From assembly GCA_947624465.1 (NCBI GenBank), contig CANQKJ010000011.1:1-21868 (forward strand): a stretch of 21,868 bases of DNA, written 5' to 3'. Position numbers and translations under genes: made by a program. The stretch comes from an uncultured Oscillospiraceae bacterium. Lineage in GTDB: Bacteria > Bacillota > Clostridia > Oscillospirales > Oscillospiraceae. This document shows, piece by piece, positions 14,650-21,868 of this stretch (position 1 is the stretch's first letter; every line of letters starts with the position of its first letter). The notes under the pieces are model-generated. The model searched no databases and was not told the origin of the DNA. It saw only the letters and a program-made list of their open reading frames with translations.

Positions 14650-15105
14650 ATGTTTGAACTGAGACCCTTTAACCGGCGCGGCCAGATGACCTACAACCCC
14701 TTCCGGGAGATGGACGAATTTGAAAAGCGCTTTTTCGGCGAGCCCTTCAACAGCTTTTTCCGGGACGGCGGCCTGAGCGAGTTCAAGACCGACATCAAGG
14801 ACGAGGGCGACTCCTTCCTGCTGGAGGCCGACCTGCCCGGCTTCGACAAGAAGGATATCCACCTGGACCTGAACGACGGCGTCCTCACCATCCAGGCCGA
14901 GCGCCACTCGGAGCATGAGGAGGAGGACAAGAAGTCCAAGTACGTGCGGGTGGAGCGCTCCTACGGCCAGTACAGCCGCCAGTTCGACGTGTCCGGCGTG
15001 GACACCGACAACATCAAGGCCAAGTACGACAACGGCGTGCTGAAGGTGACCCTGCCCAAACAGCAGGCGGTCCTGCCCGAGCCGAAGCATCTGGAGATCG
15101 AATAA
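14650..15105 (+). CDS. Hsp20/alpha-crystallin small heat-shock protein
   Basis: 151 residues, a usual bacterial small heat-shock protein length. These ATP-independent holdases bind unfolding proteins in the cytoplasm as oligomers. An N-terminal arm rich in Phe and Arg (1-40) precedes the alpha-crystallin domain (about 42-143), which has FLLEADLPGFDKKDIHLDL, DGVLTIQAER and the diagnostic NGVLKVTLPK near 130-139. The C-terminal tail is PEPKHLEIE, with only a modified IxI-type anchor. CGGAGGT stands eight bases before the ATG. The CIRCE element upstream indicates repression by HrcA at normal temperature and induction by heat. Confidence 0.96.
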   Translation: MFELRPFNRRGQMTYNPFREMDEFEKRFFGEPFNSFFRDGGLSEFKTDIKDEGDSFLLEADLPGFDKKDIHLDLNDGVLTIQAERHSEHEEEDKKSKYVRVERSYGQYSRQFDVSGVDTDNIKAKYDNGVLKVTLPKQQAVLPEPKHLEIE

Positions 15106-15113
15106 CGGCATGG

Positions 15114-15147
15114 AAAGAGGCGGTGCGTTTCGCACCGCCTCTTTTTT
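15114..15147 (+). terminator. Terminator of hsp20, shared with the convergent helicase gene
   Basis: Perfect 14-bp stem (15114-15127 with 15131-15144), TTT loop and a T-tract to 15147. The pcrA stop codon (15146-15148) overlaps the end. Read from the other side the hairpin is followed by few Ts, so it should work best for hsp20. Confidence 0.92.
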
Positions 15148-17299
15148 ATATCCGCTCCAGTTTGGCCTTGAAGGAGATCTGGCGGGCGGTGGCCATGCCG
15201 TCGAACCGGACCAGGTGGGCGGACCTGTCCCGGTCCACGTCCAGCACGGTGCCCTCCCCGAACAGGGGGTGGCGCACCCGCGTCCCGGCGGGGAAGATAT
15301 ACGCCGCCCTGTTCTCCGGCAGCGCGCTCTGGCTGGCGGCGATCCAGCTTCTGGCCTCCTCCACCAGCCCCTGGGGCGGCTCCCTGGTGAAGGTGAGCAG
15401 GGGCGGGTCGATATCCAGCAGGAACCGGGAGGGATACCGTGGGGCGTTGTCGAAGGTCCTCCCGCCCGCCTCGGAGAGGTAGAGGGCCTTTTTCGCCCGG
15501 GTCATGGCCACAAAGGCCAGCCGCCGCTCCTCCTCCATCCCCTCCAGTGTGGCGGTCTTGCGGGAGGGGAATATCCCCTCGTTCATGCCGCAGAGGAACA
15601 CATAGGGGAACTCCAGCCCTTTGGCGGCGTGGACGGTCATCAGCTTGATCCTGTCCCCGGCGTCGGCCTCGTCGGCGTTGGTGAGCAGGGCCACATGGGA
15701 CAGGTAGTGCTCCAGGGTGACCTCCTCGCCGCAGGTGGTCTCATACTCATGGACGGACTGCTTCAGCTCCGCCAGGTCGTCCAGCCGGTCCTGGGCCCCC
15801 TCGGTGCGGAGCATCTTCTCATAGCCGCTGTCGTTGAGAACGGCGGAGAGCACCTCGGACACGGGCCTGCCCTCGTACCCGGCGGCGTGCCGCTCCACCA
15901 GGGAGACCAGCCGTGCGGCCCCGGTGCCCTTGAAGACATCCTCCTCCAGGGTCCGCGTCAGGGCCTCGTAGAGGGTGCAGAGATGCTCCGCGGCGTAGTC
16001 CCGCAGAAAGGCCATCCGCCGCCTGCCCAGGTTCCGCTTGGGGACGTTGGCCACCCGCAGGAAGGACAGGTCGTCCTTGTAGGCGATGAGGCGCAGGTAG
16101 CTGAGGGCGTCCTTGACCTCCGCCCGGCCGAAGAACTGCACCCCGCTGTAGATGTGATAGGGCAGCTTCTCCCGCAGGAAGGCCTCCTCCACCGTCCGGG
16201 TGACGTAGTGGGCCCGGTACAGCACCGCCATGTCCCCCCAGGGCGCCCCCCGGTCGTGGAGCAGGCGGGCCCGCTCGGCGATCATGGCGGCCTCCTCCTC
16301 GGCGGTCTCAGCATAGCCGCACAGCACCTCCTCGCCGGAGGGCAGGGTGGGGATCAGCTCCTTTTTCAGCCGGTTCCGGTTCTTGTCGATGAGGGAGTTG
16401 GCCGCCGCCAAGATCTCCGGGGTGGAGCGGTAGTTCTCCATCATCAGGATGGTCCTGCACGGGGCGAAGCGCTTGTCGAAGTCCAGCAGGTACTTCACGT
16501 CGGCCCCCCGCCAGGTGTAGATGGTCTGGTCCGGGTCCCCCACGATGAACAGGTTTTTGTGATACCCGCACAGGACCTCCATCAACTCATACTGGAGGGA
16601 GTCGATGTCCTGGAACTCGTCGATCATGATGTACTCCAGCCGCCGCTGCCACTTGAGCCGGATATCCTCATGCTCTTTGAAAATGTACAGGGTGAATTTG
16701 ATGAGGTCGTTGTAGTCCAGGCCGAAGCACTTTTTCTCCTGGTACAGGTAGCCGTAGAAGATGATGTCCTTCGCCCCCACGGCCCGGTCGTACTTCTCCC
16801 GCAGCTCGTCCAGGGACAGGGCGATCATATCCAGGTAGTAGTCGGGCCGCCTGTACAGCTTCTGGATCTCGATCATGTCCCGGGCGGCGGAGAAGGTCAT
16901 GTCCCGCAGGGACAGCCCCCGCTCCTCGTAGATGATCCGCAGCATATCGTCGATGTCCGCGTTGTCCAGCACCAGGAAGCTCCTGGGGTACTGCACCGCG
17001 CGGCTGTCCTCCTGGAGGATGGACACGCAGAAGCCGTGGAAGGTGTTGATGAAGCCGGTGTCGTTGTCCCCGGTGAGGGCGTGGATGCGCTGGCGCATCT
17101 CGTGGGCGGACTTGTTGGTGAAGGTGACGCACAGGATGTTCCCCGGCAGGATGCCCAGCTCGTTCACCAGGTAGGCGAACCGGTGGGCCAGCGCCCTGGT
17201 CTTGCCGGAACCCGCCCCGGCGATGACCCGCACGAACCCCTCGGTGGCGGTGACCGCCTCACGCTGGGCGCTGTTCAGTTGTTCCAGCAGACCGCTCAC
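15146..17299 (-). CDS. pcrA: PcrA/UvrD-type ATP-dependent DNA helicase
   Basis: 717 residues from GTG 17299, the normal PcrA length. This SF1A 3'-5' helicase works in nucleotide-excision repair, clears recombinase and R-loops, and in Firmicutes contacts RNA polymerase. Visible motifs: LNSAQREAV (8-16, Q motif), AGAGSGKT (27-34), TFTNKSAHEM (59-68), IDEFQD (226-231), VGDPDQTIYTWRGA (253-266), ENYRST (288-293), TVHAAKGLEF (555-564) and VAMTRAKKALYL (597-608). The end, GTRVRHPLFGEGTVLDVD (672-689) onward, matches the Tudor-like C-terminal domain of PcrA used to bind RNA polymerase. GGGAGG sits seven bases before the GTG; the overlapping ATG would stop at once, and the longer open frame upstream is in the previous gene. 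The spacing of 26 bp from that gene indicates one operon. Confidence 0.95.
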   Translation of the reverse strand: MSGLLEQLNSAQREAVTATEGFVRVIAGAGSGKTRALAHRFAYLVNELGILPGNILCVTFTNKSAHEMRQRIHALTGDNDTGFINTFHGFCVSILQEDSRAVQYPRSFLVLDNADIDDMLRIIYEERGLSLRDMTFSAARDMIEIQKLYRRPDYYLDMIALSLDELREKYDRAVGAKDIIFYGYLYQEKKCFGLDYNDLIKFTLYIFKEHEDIRLKWQRRLEYIMIDEFQDIDSLQYELMEVLCGYHKNLFIVGDPDQTIYTWRGADVKYLLDFDKRFAPCRTILMMENYRSTPEILAAANSLIDKNRNRLKKELIPTLPSGEEVLCGYAETAEEEAAMIAERARLLHDRGAPWGDMAVLYRAHYVTRTVEEAFLREKLPYHIYSGVQFFGRAEVKDALSYLRLIAYKDDLSFLRVANVPKRNLGRRRMAFLRDYAAEHLCTLYEALTRTLEEDVFKGTGAARLVSLVERHAAGYEGRPVSEVLSAVLNDSGYEKMLRTEGAQDRLDDLAELKQSVHEYETTCGEEVTLEHYLSHVALLTNADEADAGDRIKLMTVHAAKGLEFPYVFLCGMNEGIFPSRKTATLEGMEEERRLAFVAMTRAKKALYLSEAGGRTFDNAPRYPSRFLLDIDPPLLTFTREPPQGLVEEARSWIAASQSALPENRAAYIFPAGTRVRHPLFGEGTVLDVDRDRSAHLVRFDGMATARQISFKAKLERI

Positions 17300-17325
17300 A
17301 TGGCCACCTCCCGGCCTCTCTTCCC

Positions 17326-18783
17326 TCACAGACCCAGCTGGCTGAGGATCAGCTGGGCCATCATCTTCAGCAGCAGATCCCTGCCCAGCCTGCCGATCAG
17401 CTCCTTCAGCTCCTCCTCGCTGTAATCGCTGATATCCACCGAAGGCTGATCCGGCCGCACCACCGGGCCGCCCCCCTCGGCGGCGTTGACGGTGAGGGTC
17501 ATGTGGTCCATCCAGCCGTCCCCCTCCGCCTTGTCCACGGTGAGGACGTGATCCACCCCGCCGCCGGCGGCGGGAGCCACCTCCAGCATCAGGACCCGGT
17601 CCGGGCCGGAGAGGCTGCAGCTCCCCCAGGGGACGCCCAGCACCGATTTTTCGCCGCCGTCCATGTCGTAGGTGAGGACGGTGTCCCCGTCCTCTCCGGC
17701 CAGGGTGAAGCTGCCGCTCCGCCGGCTGCCGTCCCCGGTGTCCCACCGGGCGGTGACGGCCCGCTCGCCCTTGAGGACCACGGAGAGCGCCTCCTCCCCC
17801 GCGCCGTTCTCCTCCGCCGCCTCATAGACCAGGCCGCCGCCCTCGCCGTTGGCCAGATGGATCATCCGGGGGGCGTCCCCCTCCACCGCCAAAAGCCAGG
17901 TAAAGCCGGAGTCCTCCACCTTCCGCCCCACCCGGACGGCGTTGTCCCGCATGGCGGCCGCCAGCTTCAAAAGCAGCGCGTCGGGCGGGGCGTCCGTGTC
18001 CGTGTCGTCCTCCTCCCCGCTGAACCAGCGGCAGAGCGCCCGCAGGACGGCGTCCGCATTGGGGACGCGCAGCACCAGCCCCCGCAGTTCCGGGCTGTCC
18101 TCCAGGTGGGCGGCCAGACTGACCAGCATGGACTCGATATCCCCGGCCCTGGGGACAAAGGTATACACCGTGCCGGTGAAGCCGCCGCCCAGGGCGCTCA
18201 TGGCCACGGGCTGATTTCGCTCCGCCTTCACGTTCCTGTCGTTAACGGCGGTGTACACCACGTCAAAATAGGTCTGGAGCAGGGCCCGCAGTTCCTTCCC
18301 CGAGAGCTGGGGCGTCTGGGCCGCCCCCGTCCGCTCCTCCCGCAGCCGGTCCAGGTCCAGGACGTAGTAGTTCTCGTCCACCTGGGGCAGCAGGAAACCC
18401 AGCACCCCGTCGTCATAGGTGACGGCCACGCTAAGCACCTCGGCGCCCAGCAGGGTCACGTCCCCCGCCGCCGCCAGGCTGCCCGCCTCCCGCCGCACAT
18501 CCAGCCGGAGGGACGACTTTTCCAAAAGGGCGTCCATCTTCGGGTCCTCCGTCCGGCTCGTGATATTGAGCACGCCGGAGAAGTCCTCGGGCCGCTGCTG
18601 TCCGTCCGCCGTCTTTTCCATCCAGGACAGCACCTTTTCGACCACAAAGCTCTGGTGGTAGGCGACGAACTTCTTCGCGGGGGAATTGAACCAGCGGAAC
18701 CCCAGCCAGGCCGCCGCGGCGAGTATGACCACCGCCGCCCCGATGCCGATGCCGGCGCCGATCCAGAGCGTTTTTTTCTTCAC
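17326..18783 (-). CDS. Membrane-anchored protein of unknown function
   Basis: 485 residues. KKK then one hydrophobic helix (about 6-29) forms an N-terminal anchor, followed by a large domain expected outside the cell: FNSPAKKFVAYHQSFVVEKVL leads into alternating beta-like segments such as GSLAAAGDVTLLGAEVLSVAV and VLTYDMDGGEKSVLGVP. The layout (short anchor, then a lipoprotein-like beta/alpha scaffold) resembles clostridial proteins annotated only as DUFs; I do not assign one. The start is GTG at 18783 with AGGGG upstream. Residues 254-262 (GEEDDTDTD) form an acidic linker. It is the third gene of the esterase-to-pcrA operon and is 26 bp from pcrA. Confidence 0.82.
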   Translation of the reverse strand: MKKKTLWIGAGIGIGAAVVILAAAAWLGFRWFNSPAKKFVAYHQSFVVEKVLSWMEKTADGQQRPEDFSGVLNITSRTEDPKMDALLEKSSLRLDVRREAGSLAAAGDVTLLGAEVLSVAVTYDDGVLGFLLPQVDENYYVLDLDRLREERTGAAQTPQLSGKELRALLQTYFDVVYTAVNDRNVKAERNQPVAMSALGGGFTGTVYTFVPRAGDIESMLVSLAAHLEDSPELRGLVLRVPNADAVLRALCRWFSGEEDDTDTDAPPDALLLKLAAAMRDNAVRVGRKVEDSGFTWLLAVEGDAPRMIHLANGEGGGLVYEAAEENGAGEEALSVVLKGERAVTARWDTGDGSRRSGSFTLAGEDGDTVLTYDMDGGEKSVLGVPWGSCSLSGPDRVLMLEVAPAAGGGVDHVLTVDKAEGDGWMDHMTLTVNAAEGGGPVVRPDQPSVDISDYSEEELKELIGRLGRDLLLKMMAQLILSQLGL

Positions 18784-18818
18784 AACGGATCACCCCTGTC
18801 CTTTTCGTCCATCTCCGG

Positions 18819-19046
18819 TCACCACTCGTGGGTCAGGTCCTCGGCGCGGAAGCCGTAGGCGTCGAGGAACTCCCGCAGGTCCCTGTCGTCCCGGATCAGC
18901 ATGACCTCGGTGAATTTTCCGCCCGGGCCCTCCCGGTAGCCGGCGGTCTTCTCCCCCGTGCAGATGCTGGCCCGGATGACGGGGACCTTTCCGGCGGGGT
19001 CGAACCCCGGGACCGTCTTTTTTCGGAAGCCGAACACGCCGGTCAC
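18819..19046 (-). CDS. Small 75-aa conserved protein, function unknown
   Basis: 75 residues starting with GTG 19046, which overlaps the esterase stop (GTGA), a coupling arrangement. The body KVPVIRASICTGEKTAGYRE (20-39) and KFTEVMLIRDDRDLREFLDAYG (44-65, split as KFTEVMLIRDD and RDLREFLDAYG) has the look of a small alpha/beta protein, and I recall similar short clostridial proteins carrying PVIRxSICTGE and DVMLI. It has no signal peptide. The Cys in SICTGE could be functional, but nothing else indicates a role. The next gene starts 35 bp on. Coding is supported by the start-stop overlap, protein-like composition and the conserved-looking motif. Confidence 0.75.
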   Translation of the reverse strand: MTGVFGFRKKTVPGFDPAGKVPVIRASICTGEKTAGYREGPGGKFTEVMLIRDDRDLREFLDAYGFRAEDLTHEW

Positions 19047-19978
19047 TCCCCCTCCTCAAAAATCCGTTTCAAAAATCCGATCCGCCGGTCCACGCAGGCG
19101 CGGACGATGGGGCTGTCCAGCACGATGTCAAAGCCGTGCATGGTGCCCTCGGTGTTGTTCAGCTCCACGGGCACGCCGGAGGCCTCCAGCCGCCGGGCGT
19201 AGAGGATGCCGTCGTCCCGGAGGCAGTCGAACTCGGCGGTCTCCACATAGGCCGGGGGCAAACCCGCCAGGGAGGGCGCGTCGATGGGCGCGGACCAGAC
19301 GTGTTCCCCGGCGGCGGGGTCCCGGAGGTAATATCTGCCGTACTTCTCCATGTCCCGGCTGTTGCACATGGGGGTGTCGGTGTATTTCTGCCGGGATCCG
19401 GTGCCCTCCGCCCCGGTGACGGGGTAGATCAGCATCTGCCCCCGGGGCATGGGGAGGCCCCGCTCCTCCGCCATCAGGCAGACCGCCGCGGCCAGCTCCC
19501 CGCCGGCGCTGTCCCCGGCCACCGCCGTCCGGGCGGGGTCGATCCCCAGCCCGCCTGCCCGGTCCAGCGCCCAGGCGTAGGCCGCGAAGCAGTCCTCCGG
19601 CGCGGCTGGAAAGGGATGCTTCGGGGCCAGCCGGTACTCCACGAACAGCACCCCGCACCCGGACCGCCGGGCGTACTCCCCGGCCAGACGGTAGTGGTAG
19701 GGCGCGGCGGGCAGGACAAACCCTCCCCCGTGGTAGTATAACAGGCAGGGCATGGGCCTCTCCGCCCCCCTGGGGACATACCACAGCGCCCGGACGGAGG
19801 TCCCCTCCCCCACGGGGATGGTCCTGCGCTCCACCGTCAGGCCGTCCGTGGACCGCTCCCGGTCGAACAGCGGACGCATCAGGGTCTGCATCACCGGGAG
19901 CAGGACCCGGTTCAGCGGCGGGTTCATGCGGGTCCAGGCCCGGAAGTCCGGGTGGATGGGATATTTCGTCCTCTTCAT
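19043..19978 (-). CDS. Alpha/beta hydrolase, HSL-family esterase/lipase
   Basis: 311 residues from ATG 19978, where GAGGGGG precedes the start; a longer reading to 20074 is rejected because its beginning coincides with the promoter. HGGG (83-86) supplies the oxyanion hole, GDSAGG (155-160) the nucleophile Ser157, and Asp251 in EFDCLRDDG with His281 in MHGF complete the triad of hormone-sensitive-lipase-type carboxylesterases. No signal peptide is visible, so it should act in the cytoplasm on small acyl esters. It is first in a four-gene run with the 75-aa protein, the membrane-anchored protein and pcrA, led by a good promoter. The physiological substrate is unknown. Confidence 0.95.
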   Translation of the reverse strand: MKRTKYPIHPDFRAWTRMNPPLNRVLLPVMQTLMRPLFDRERSTDGLTVERRTIPVGEGTSVRALWYVPRGAERPMPCLLYYHGGGFVLPAAPYHYRLAGEYARRSGCGVLFVEYRLAPKHPFPAAPEDCFAAYAWALDRAGGLGIDPARTAVAGDSAGGELAAAVCLMAEERGLPMPRGQMLIYPVTGAEGTGSRQKYTDTPMCNSRDMEKYGRYYLRDPAAGEHVWSAPIDAPSLAGLPPAYVETAEFDCLRDDGILYARRLEASGVPVELNNTEGTMHGFDIVLDSPIVRACVDRRIGFLKRIFEEGE

Positions 19979-20045
19979 CCCGAAGCCCCCTCTATCACAG
20001 CCGCGGGCGGAACTCTGCCGCCGCGGGCGCAAACTTTTCCCTATC

Positions 20046-20074
20046 ATGATATCATTCCGGGGGCATCGCGTCAA
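20046..20074 (-). promoter_or_regulatory. Promoter of the esterase-to-pcrA operon
   Basis: TTGACG (20069-20074), 17-bp spacer, TATCAT (20046-20051) on the minus strand, giving a leader of about 60 nt that contains a GC-rich repeat (GCCGCGGGC twice, 20000-20028). Confidence 0.85.
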
Positions 20075-20077
20075 GTT

Positions 20078-20125
20078 GGGAACGGCCCCTCCGGTCAGAC
20101 GCCGCCGACCAGAGGGGCCGTTCCC
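20078..20125. repeat. 14-bp perfect inverted repeat upstream of the esterase promoter
   Basis: Arms GGGAACGGCCCCTC (20078-20091) and GAGGGGCCGTTCCC (20112-20125), with an inner GGTC/GACC pair. Neither side has a T-tract, so it is not an ordinary terminator. It begins four bases behind the esterase -35. Confidence 0.8.
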
Positions 20126-20149
20126 CGTGTTATTGGGGCGCCGCTTATG

Positions 20150-20187
20150 AAACCAGCCACAGTCGAAATGACTGTGGCTGGTTTTTT
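20150..20187. terminator. Strong hairpin terminator after the GtrA gene
   Basis: Perfect 15-bp stem (20150-20164 with 20170-20184) and GAAAT loop. It lies where the GH3-GtrA operon should end, but the longer T-tract (six Ts, 20182-20187) faces the plus strand, with only three Ts for the minus-strand transcript. Confidence 0.8.
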
Positions 20188-20238
20188 ACTGTTTAGACAG
20201 CTCAAAGGATGACGCTGTGTAGATGGTATGATGGTCGC

Positions 20239-20835
20239 TCAGTCGGCCTTCTTCTGGCCCCAGCCGGGGGCGAAGATAGTCTTGTCCACGATGAAGATGA
20301 TGACCATGGACACGCCGCCGGTGACCACGGTGGTCACGATGGCGCTGATGGTGTTCCGCAGGGCCTCGTTGTGGATGAGGGCCACGGTCACCGGGTTCCA
20401 CACGCAGGTAAACAGGTTCATCACCAGGAACACCACCACGGTGGCCAGGAAGTGGCAGATGATCTGGGGCACCACGGGGCCCTTGCTCTTGAAGGTCACG
20501 TTGCGTTGGAGGGGGAAGTTGATGCACTCGCCAAAGAAGATGGCGGTCAGGTTGGCCAGCGTGAAGGCCAGGCCGCTGTTCACCAGGAAGCTGCCGTCGG
20601 CGGCCGTCTCCAACGCGTTGCCCAGGATGGACAGCTTGAAGTCCACCCCGAACAGGGTCACGGGGATGCCGGGCCACAGCCACTCCACGTCCCCCACCAG
20701 GTTGTGGTAGAGGGTGGGCAGGAAGATCAGGATCAGGGCCTTGATGGCGGTGACCACGTAGCTGAAGATGATGAACAGACCGCCCTCACGGATCCACTTT
20801 GCCGCCTTCGGATGCTTTTCCATCCATTCTTTCAT
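20239..20835 (-). CDS. GtrA-like membrane protein
   Basis: 198 residues with four membrane helices (about 18-41, 83-104, 122-144, 160-183), the GtrA layout. The signature is FGECINFPLQRNVTFKSKG (101-119), matching the family's N-F-x-x-x-R-x-x-x-F motif after helix 2. GtrA proteins are thought to flip or hand on lipid-linked sugars for envelope glycosylation. An unusually long external loop (about 42-82) lies between helices 1 and 2. GGAGG precedes ATG 20835, 19 bp after the glycoside hydrolase stop, so the two genes are probably co-transcribed. Why a GH3 enzyme would pair with a GtrA protein is unclear. Confidence 0.85.
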   Translation of the reverse strand: MKEWMEKHPKAAKWIREGGLFIIFSYVVTAIKALILIFLPTLYHNLVGDVEWLWPGIPVTLFGVDFKLSILGNALETAADGSFLVNSGLAFTLANLTAIFFGECINFPLQRNVTFKSKGPVVPQIICHFLATVVVFLVMNLFTCVWNPVTVALIHNEALRNTISAIVTTVVTGGVSMVIIFIVDKTIFAPGWGQKKAD

Positions 20836-20854
20836 GTTTGTTTGCCTCCTTTAT

Positions 20855-21868
20855 TTACTCCATGCTGTTGGCTTTCTTCTGCACCTTGCGCTGCCGGAAG
20901 AAGCCGCCTATCACGCCGCCCACGCCCTTGAAGAAGTGGCCGTTGACGATCTTCAAAATGCTGTGGCACATCTCCTGCGAGCACATACCGCCCGCCATCT
21001 TGCCGATGGCCCGGAAGGGCATATTGTAGATGAAGGTGATGTTCAAATCGGGCTCGCCCTTCTGGATGCTCTTGTTCAGCATATTGGTCATGATCCCGTA
21101 GACCTTCCGGGCGGGCCAGCTCTTGGCGTAGTACAGCTGGCAGATGGCGTCGTTCATCTCCAGCTCGCCCTCCAGCCAGTGGCCGTCGGGGATGGGATGG
21201 CCCAGCAGAGCGGTGAATTCCTCGTCGGACACCGCCTTGATGCTGCCGCTGGCGTAGCTGGGCAGCCTGCTCATGTCGTAGGGGGCGGGGGCGTTGGTGC
21301 CGGCTACGGTGATGGTCCCGGTGAGCCGGATGTCGGCCACGCTGGCGCCGATGAGGACGTCGTACTCGCCGCCGTCGATCTCGAACTTGTTCGTCTTCAC
21401 GTTGAAGTACCGGAAGGCCTTGTCGTCCAGGGGGATGGTGACCGTCTTGGTCTCCCCGGCTTTCAGGAACACCTTGGCAAAGCCCTTCAGCTCCTTGGCG
21501 GGGCGGTAGACGGTGGGGTTCTTGGCGTGGACGTAGAGCTGGGCGATCTCGGCCCCGTCCATCCTGCCGGAGTTACGGATGGTAAAGGTGGCCCCCTTCT
21601 CGGTCACCTGCAGGGCGCTGTACTCAAAGGTGGTGTAGCTGAGGCCGTAGCCGAAGGGGAACAGCACGGGCACCCGGGCGGTGTCAAAGTAGCGGTAGCC
21701 CACATACAGGCCCTCGCGGTACTCCACGGTGCGCTCCTTGGCGGGGAAGTAGGGGGCGGAGGGCACGTCCTCGTACTTGACGGGATAGGTCTCGGACAGC
21801 TTGCCGGAGGGGTTCACCTCGCCCAGGATGACCTTCAGCACGGCGGAGGCGCCCGCCTGGCCGCACAG
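20855..21868 (-). CDS. Glycoside hydrolase family 3, C-terminal part (5' end outside window)
   Basis: 337 residues are visible and the frame is open to the window edge; the catalytic TIM-barrel lies beyond it. The visible start LCGQAGASAV...GEVNPSGKLSETYP is the end of the GH3 C-terminal domain, YREGLYVGYRYF and PFGYGLSYTTF follow (50-61 and 71-81), and a fibronectin III-like domain spans about 107-190. This fits beta-glucosidase/xylosidase-type enzymes that release sugars from plant or host glycans. After the Fn3-like domain comes an extra segment of about 140 residues (195-337) ending in the basic RQRKVQKKANSME, beyond the usual GH3 end. Substrate specificity cannot be judged without the N-terminal part. 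Confidence 0.95.
   Translation of the reverse strand: MCGQAGASAVLKVILGEVNPSGKLSETYPVKYEDVPSAPYFPAKERTVEYREGLYVGYRYFDTARVPVLFPFGYGLSYTTFEYSALQVTEKGATFTIRNSGRMDGAEIAQLYVHAKNPTVYRPAKELKGFAKVFLKAGETKTVTIPLDDKAFRYFNVKTNKFEIDGGEYDVLIGASVADIRLTGTITVAGTNAPAPYDMSRLPSYASGSIKAVSDEEFTALLGHPIPDGHWLEGELEMNDAICQLYYAKSWPARKVYGIMTNMLNKSIQKGEPDLNITFIYNMPFRAIGKMAGGMCSQEMCHSILKIVNGHFFKGVGGVIGGFFRQRKVQKKANSME

Noticed and set aside
15110..17425. 771-codon plus-strand frame opposite pcrA
   Set aside because: All helicase motifs lie on the minus strand; the antisense frame has none and begins within the hsp20 terminator.
17300..17746. Extended 866-codon reading of the helicase
   Set aside because: The added part overlaps the preceding gene and has no helicase features; GTG 17299 has a proper ribosome site.

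Overview
The window is GC-rich (roughly 60-65% by eye), densely coded bacterial DNA. It reads as a spore-forming, high-GC member of the Clostridia (Oscillospiraceae-like, Flavonifractor/Lawsonibacter type). This rests on the germination protease gpr, a DUF1836 regulator, a CIRCE-controlled small heat-shock gene, Gram-positive sigma-A promoters with 17-bp spacers, strong GGAGG ribosome sites, and the family composition. The taxon is an inference from these features, not a database match.

Layout. Positions 1-4704 (minus strand): a promoter drives an XRE regulator, an MBOAT O-acyltransferase, its SGNH-type partner and lepA, which runs off the left edge. Positions 4773-6080 (plus): pta (phosphotransacetylase), whose last 37 bp are repeated downstream of a 166-bp hairpin-rich insert, followed by a terminator. 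Positions 6086-7473: rpsT (minus, TTG start) and gpr (plus) are divergent. Positions 7489-10677 (plus): a YihY/BrkB membrane protein, an unrecognised 155-aa protein, a DUF1836 regulator and a DegV-family fatty-acid-binding protein, mostly as short units separated by hairpin terminators. Positions 10720-14484 (plus): a GntR/YtrA-type regulator, an ABC ATPase and an ABC-2 permease as a tight operon, then a 562-aa conserved membrane protein. Positions 14494-15147: a perfect CIRCE operator and an Hsp20 gene, ending in a hairpin shared with the convergent helicase gene. Positions 15146-20074 (minus): a four-gene operon of HSL-type esterase, a 75-aa small protein, a membrane-anchored 485-aa protein and a PcrA/UvrD helicase. 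Positions 20150-21868 (minus): a GtrA-like membrane protein and the 3' part of a family 3 glycoside hydrolase.

Most of the window is core or near-core housekeeping. I see no phage, conjugative module, CRISPR array, tRNA, rRNA or complete insertion sequence. The rpsT-gpr pair and nearby lepA recall the usual Firmicute rpsT-gpr-spoIIP-lepA neighbourhood, but lepA is inverted here and separated from rpsT by other genes.

I cannot identify a clearly new biological system. The items most worth a second look are the duplicated pta tail around a structured insert, the XRE-MBOAT-SGNH-lepA operon, a palindrome at the DUF1836 transcription start that suggests self-control, the GntR operator layout, and the esterase/small protein/membrane protein/pcrA operon.
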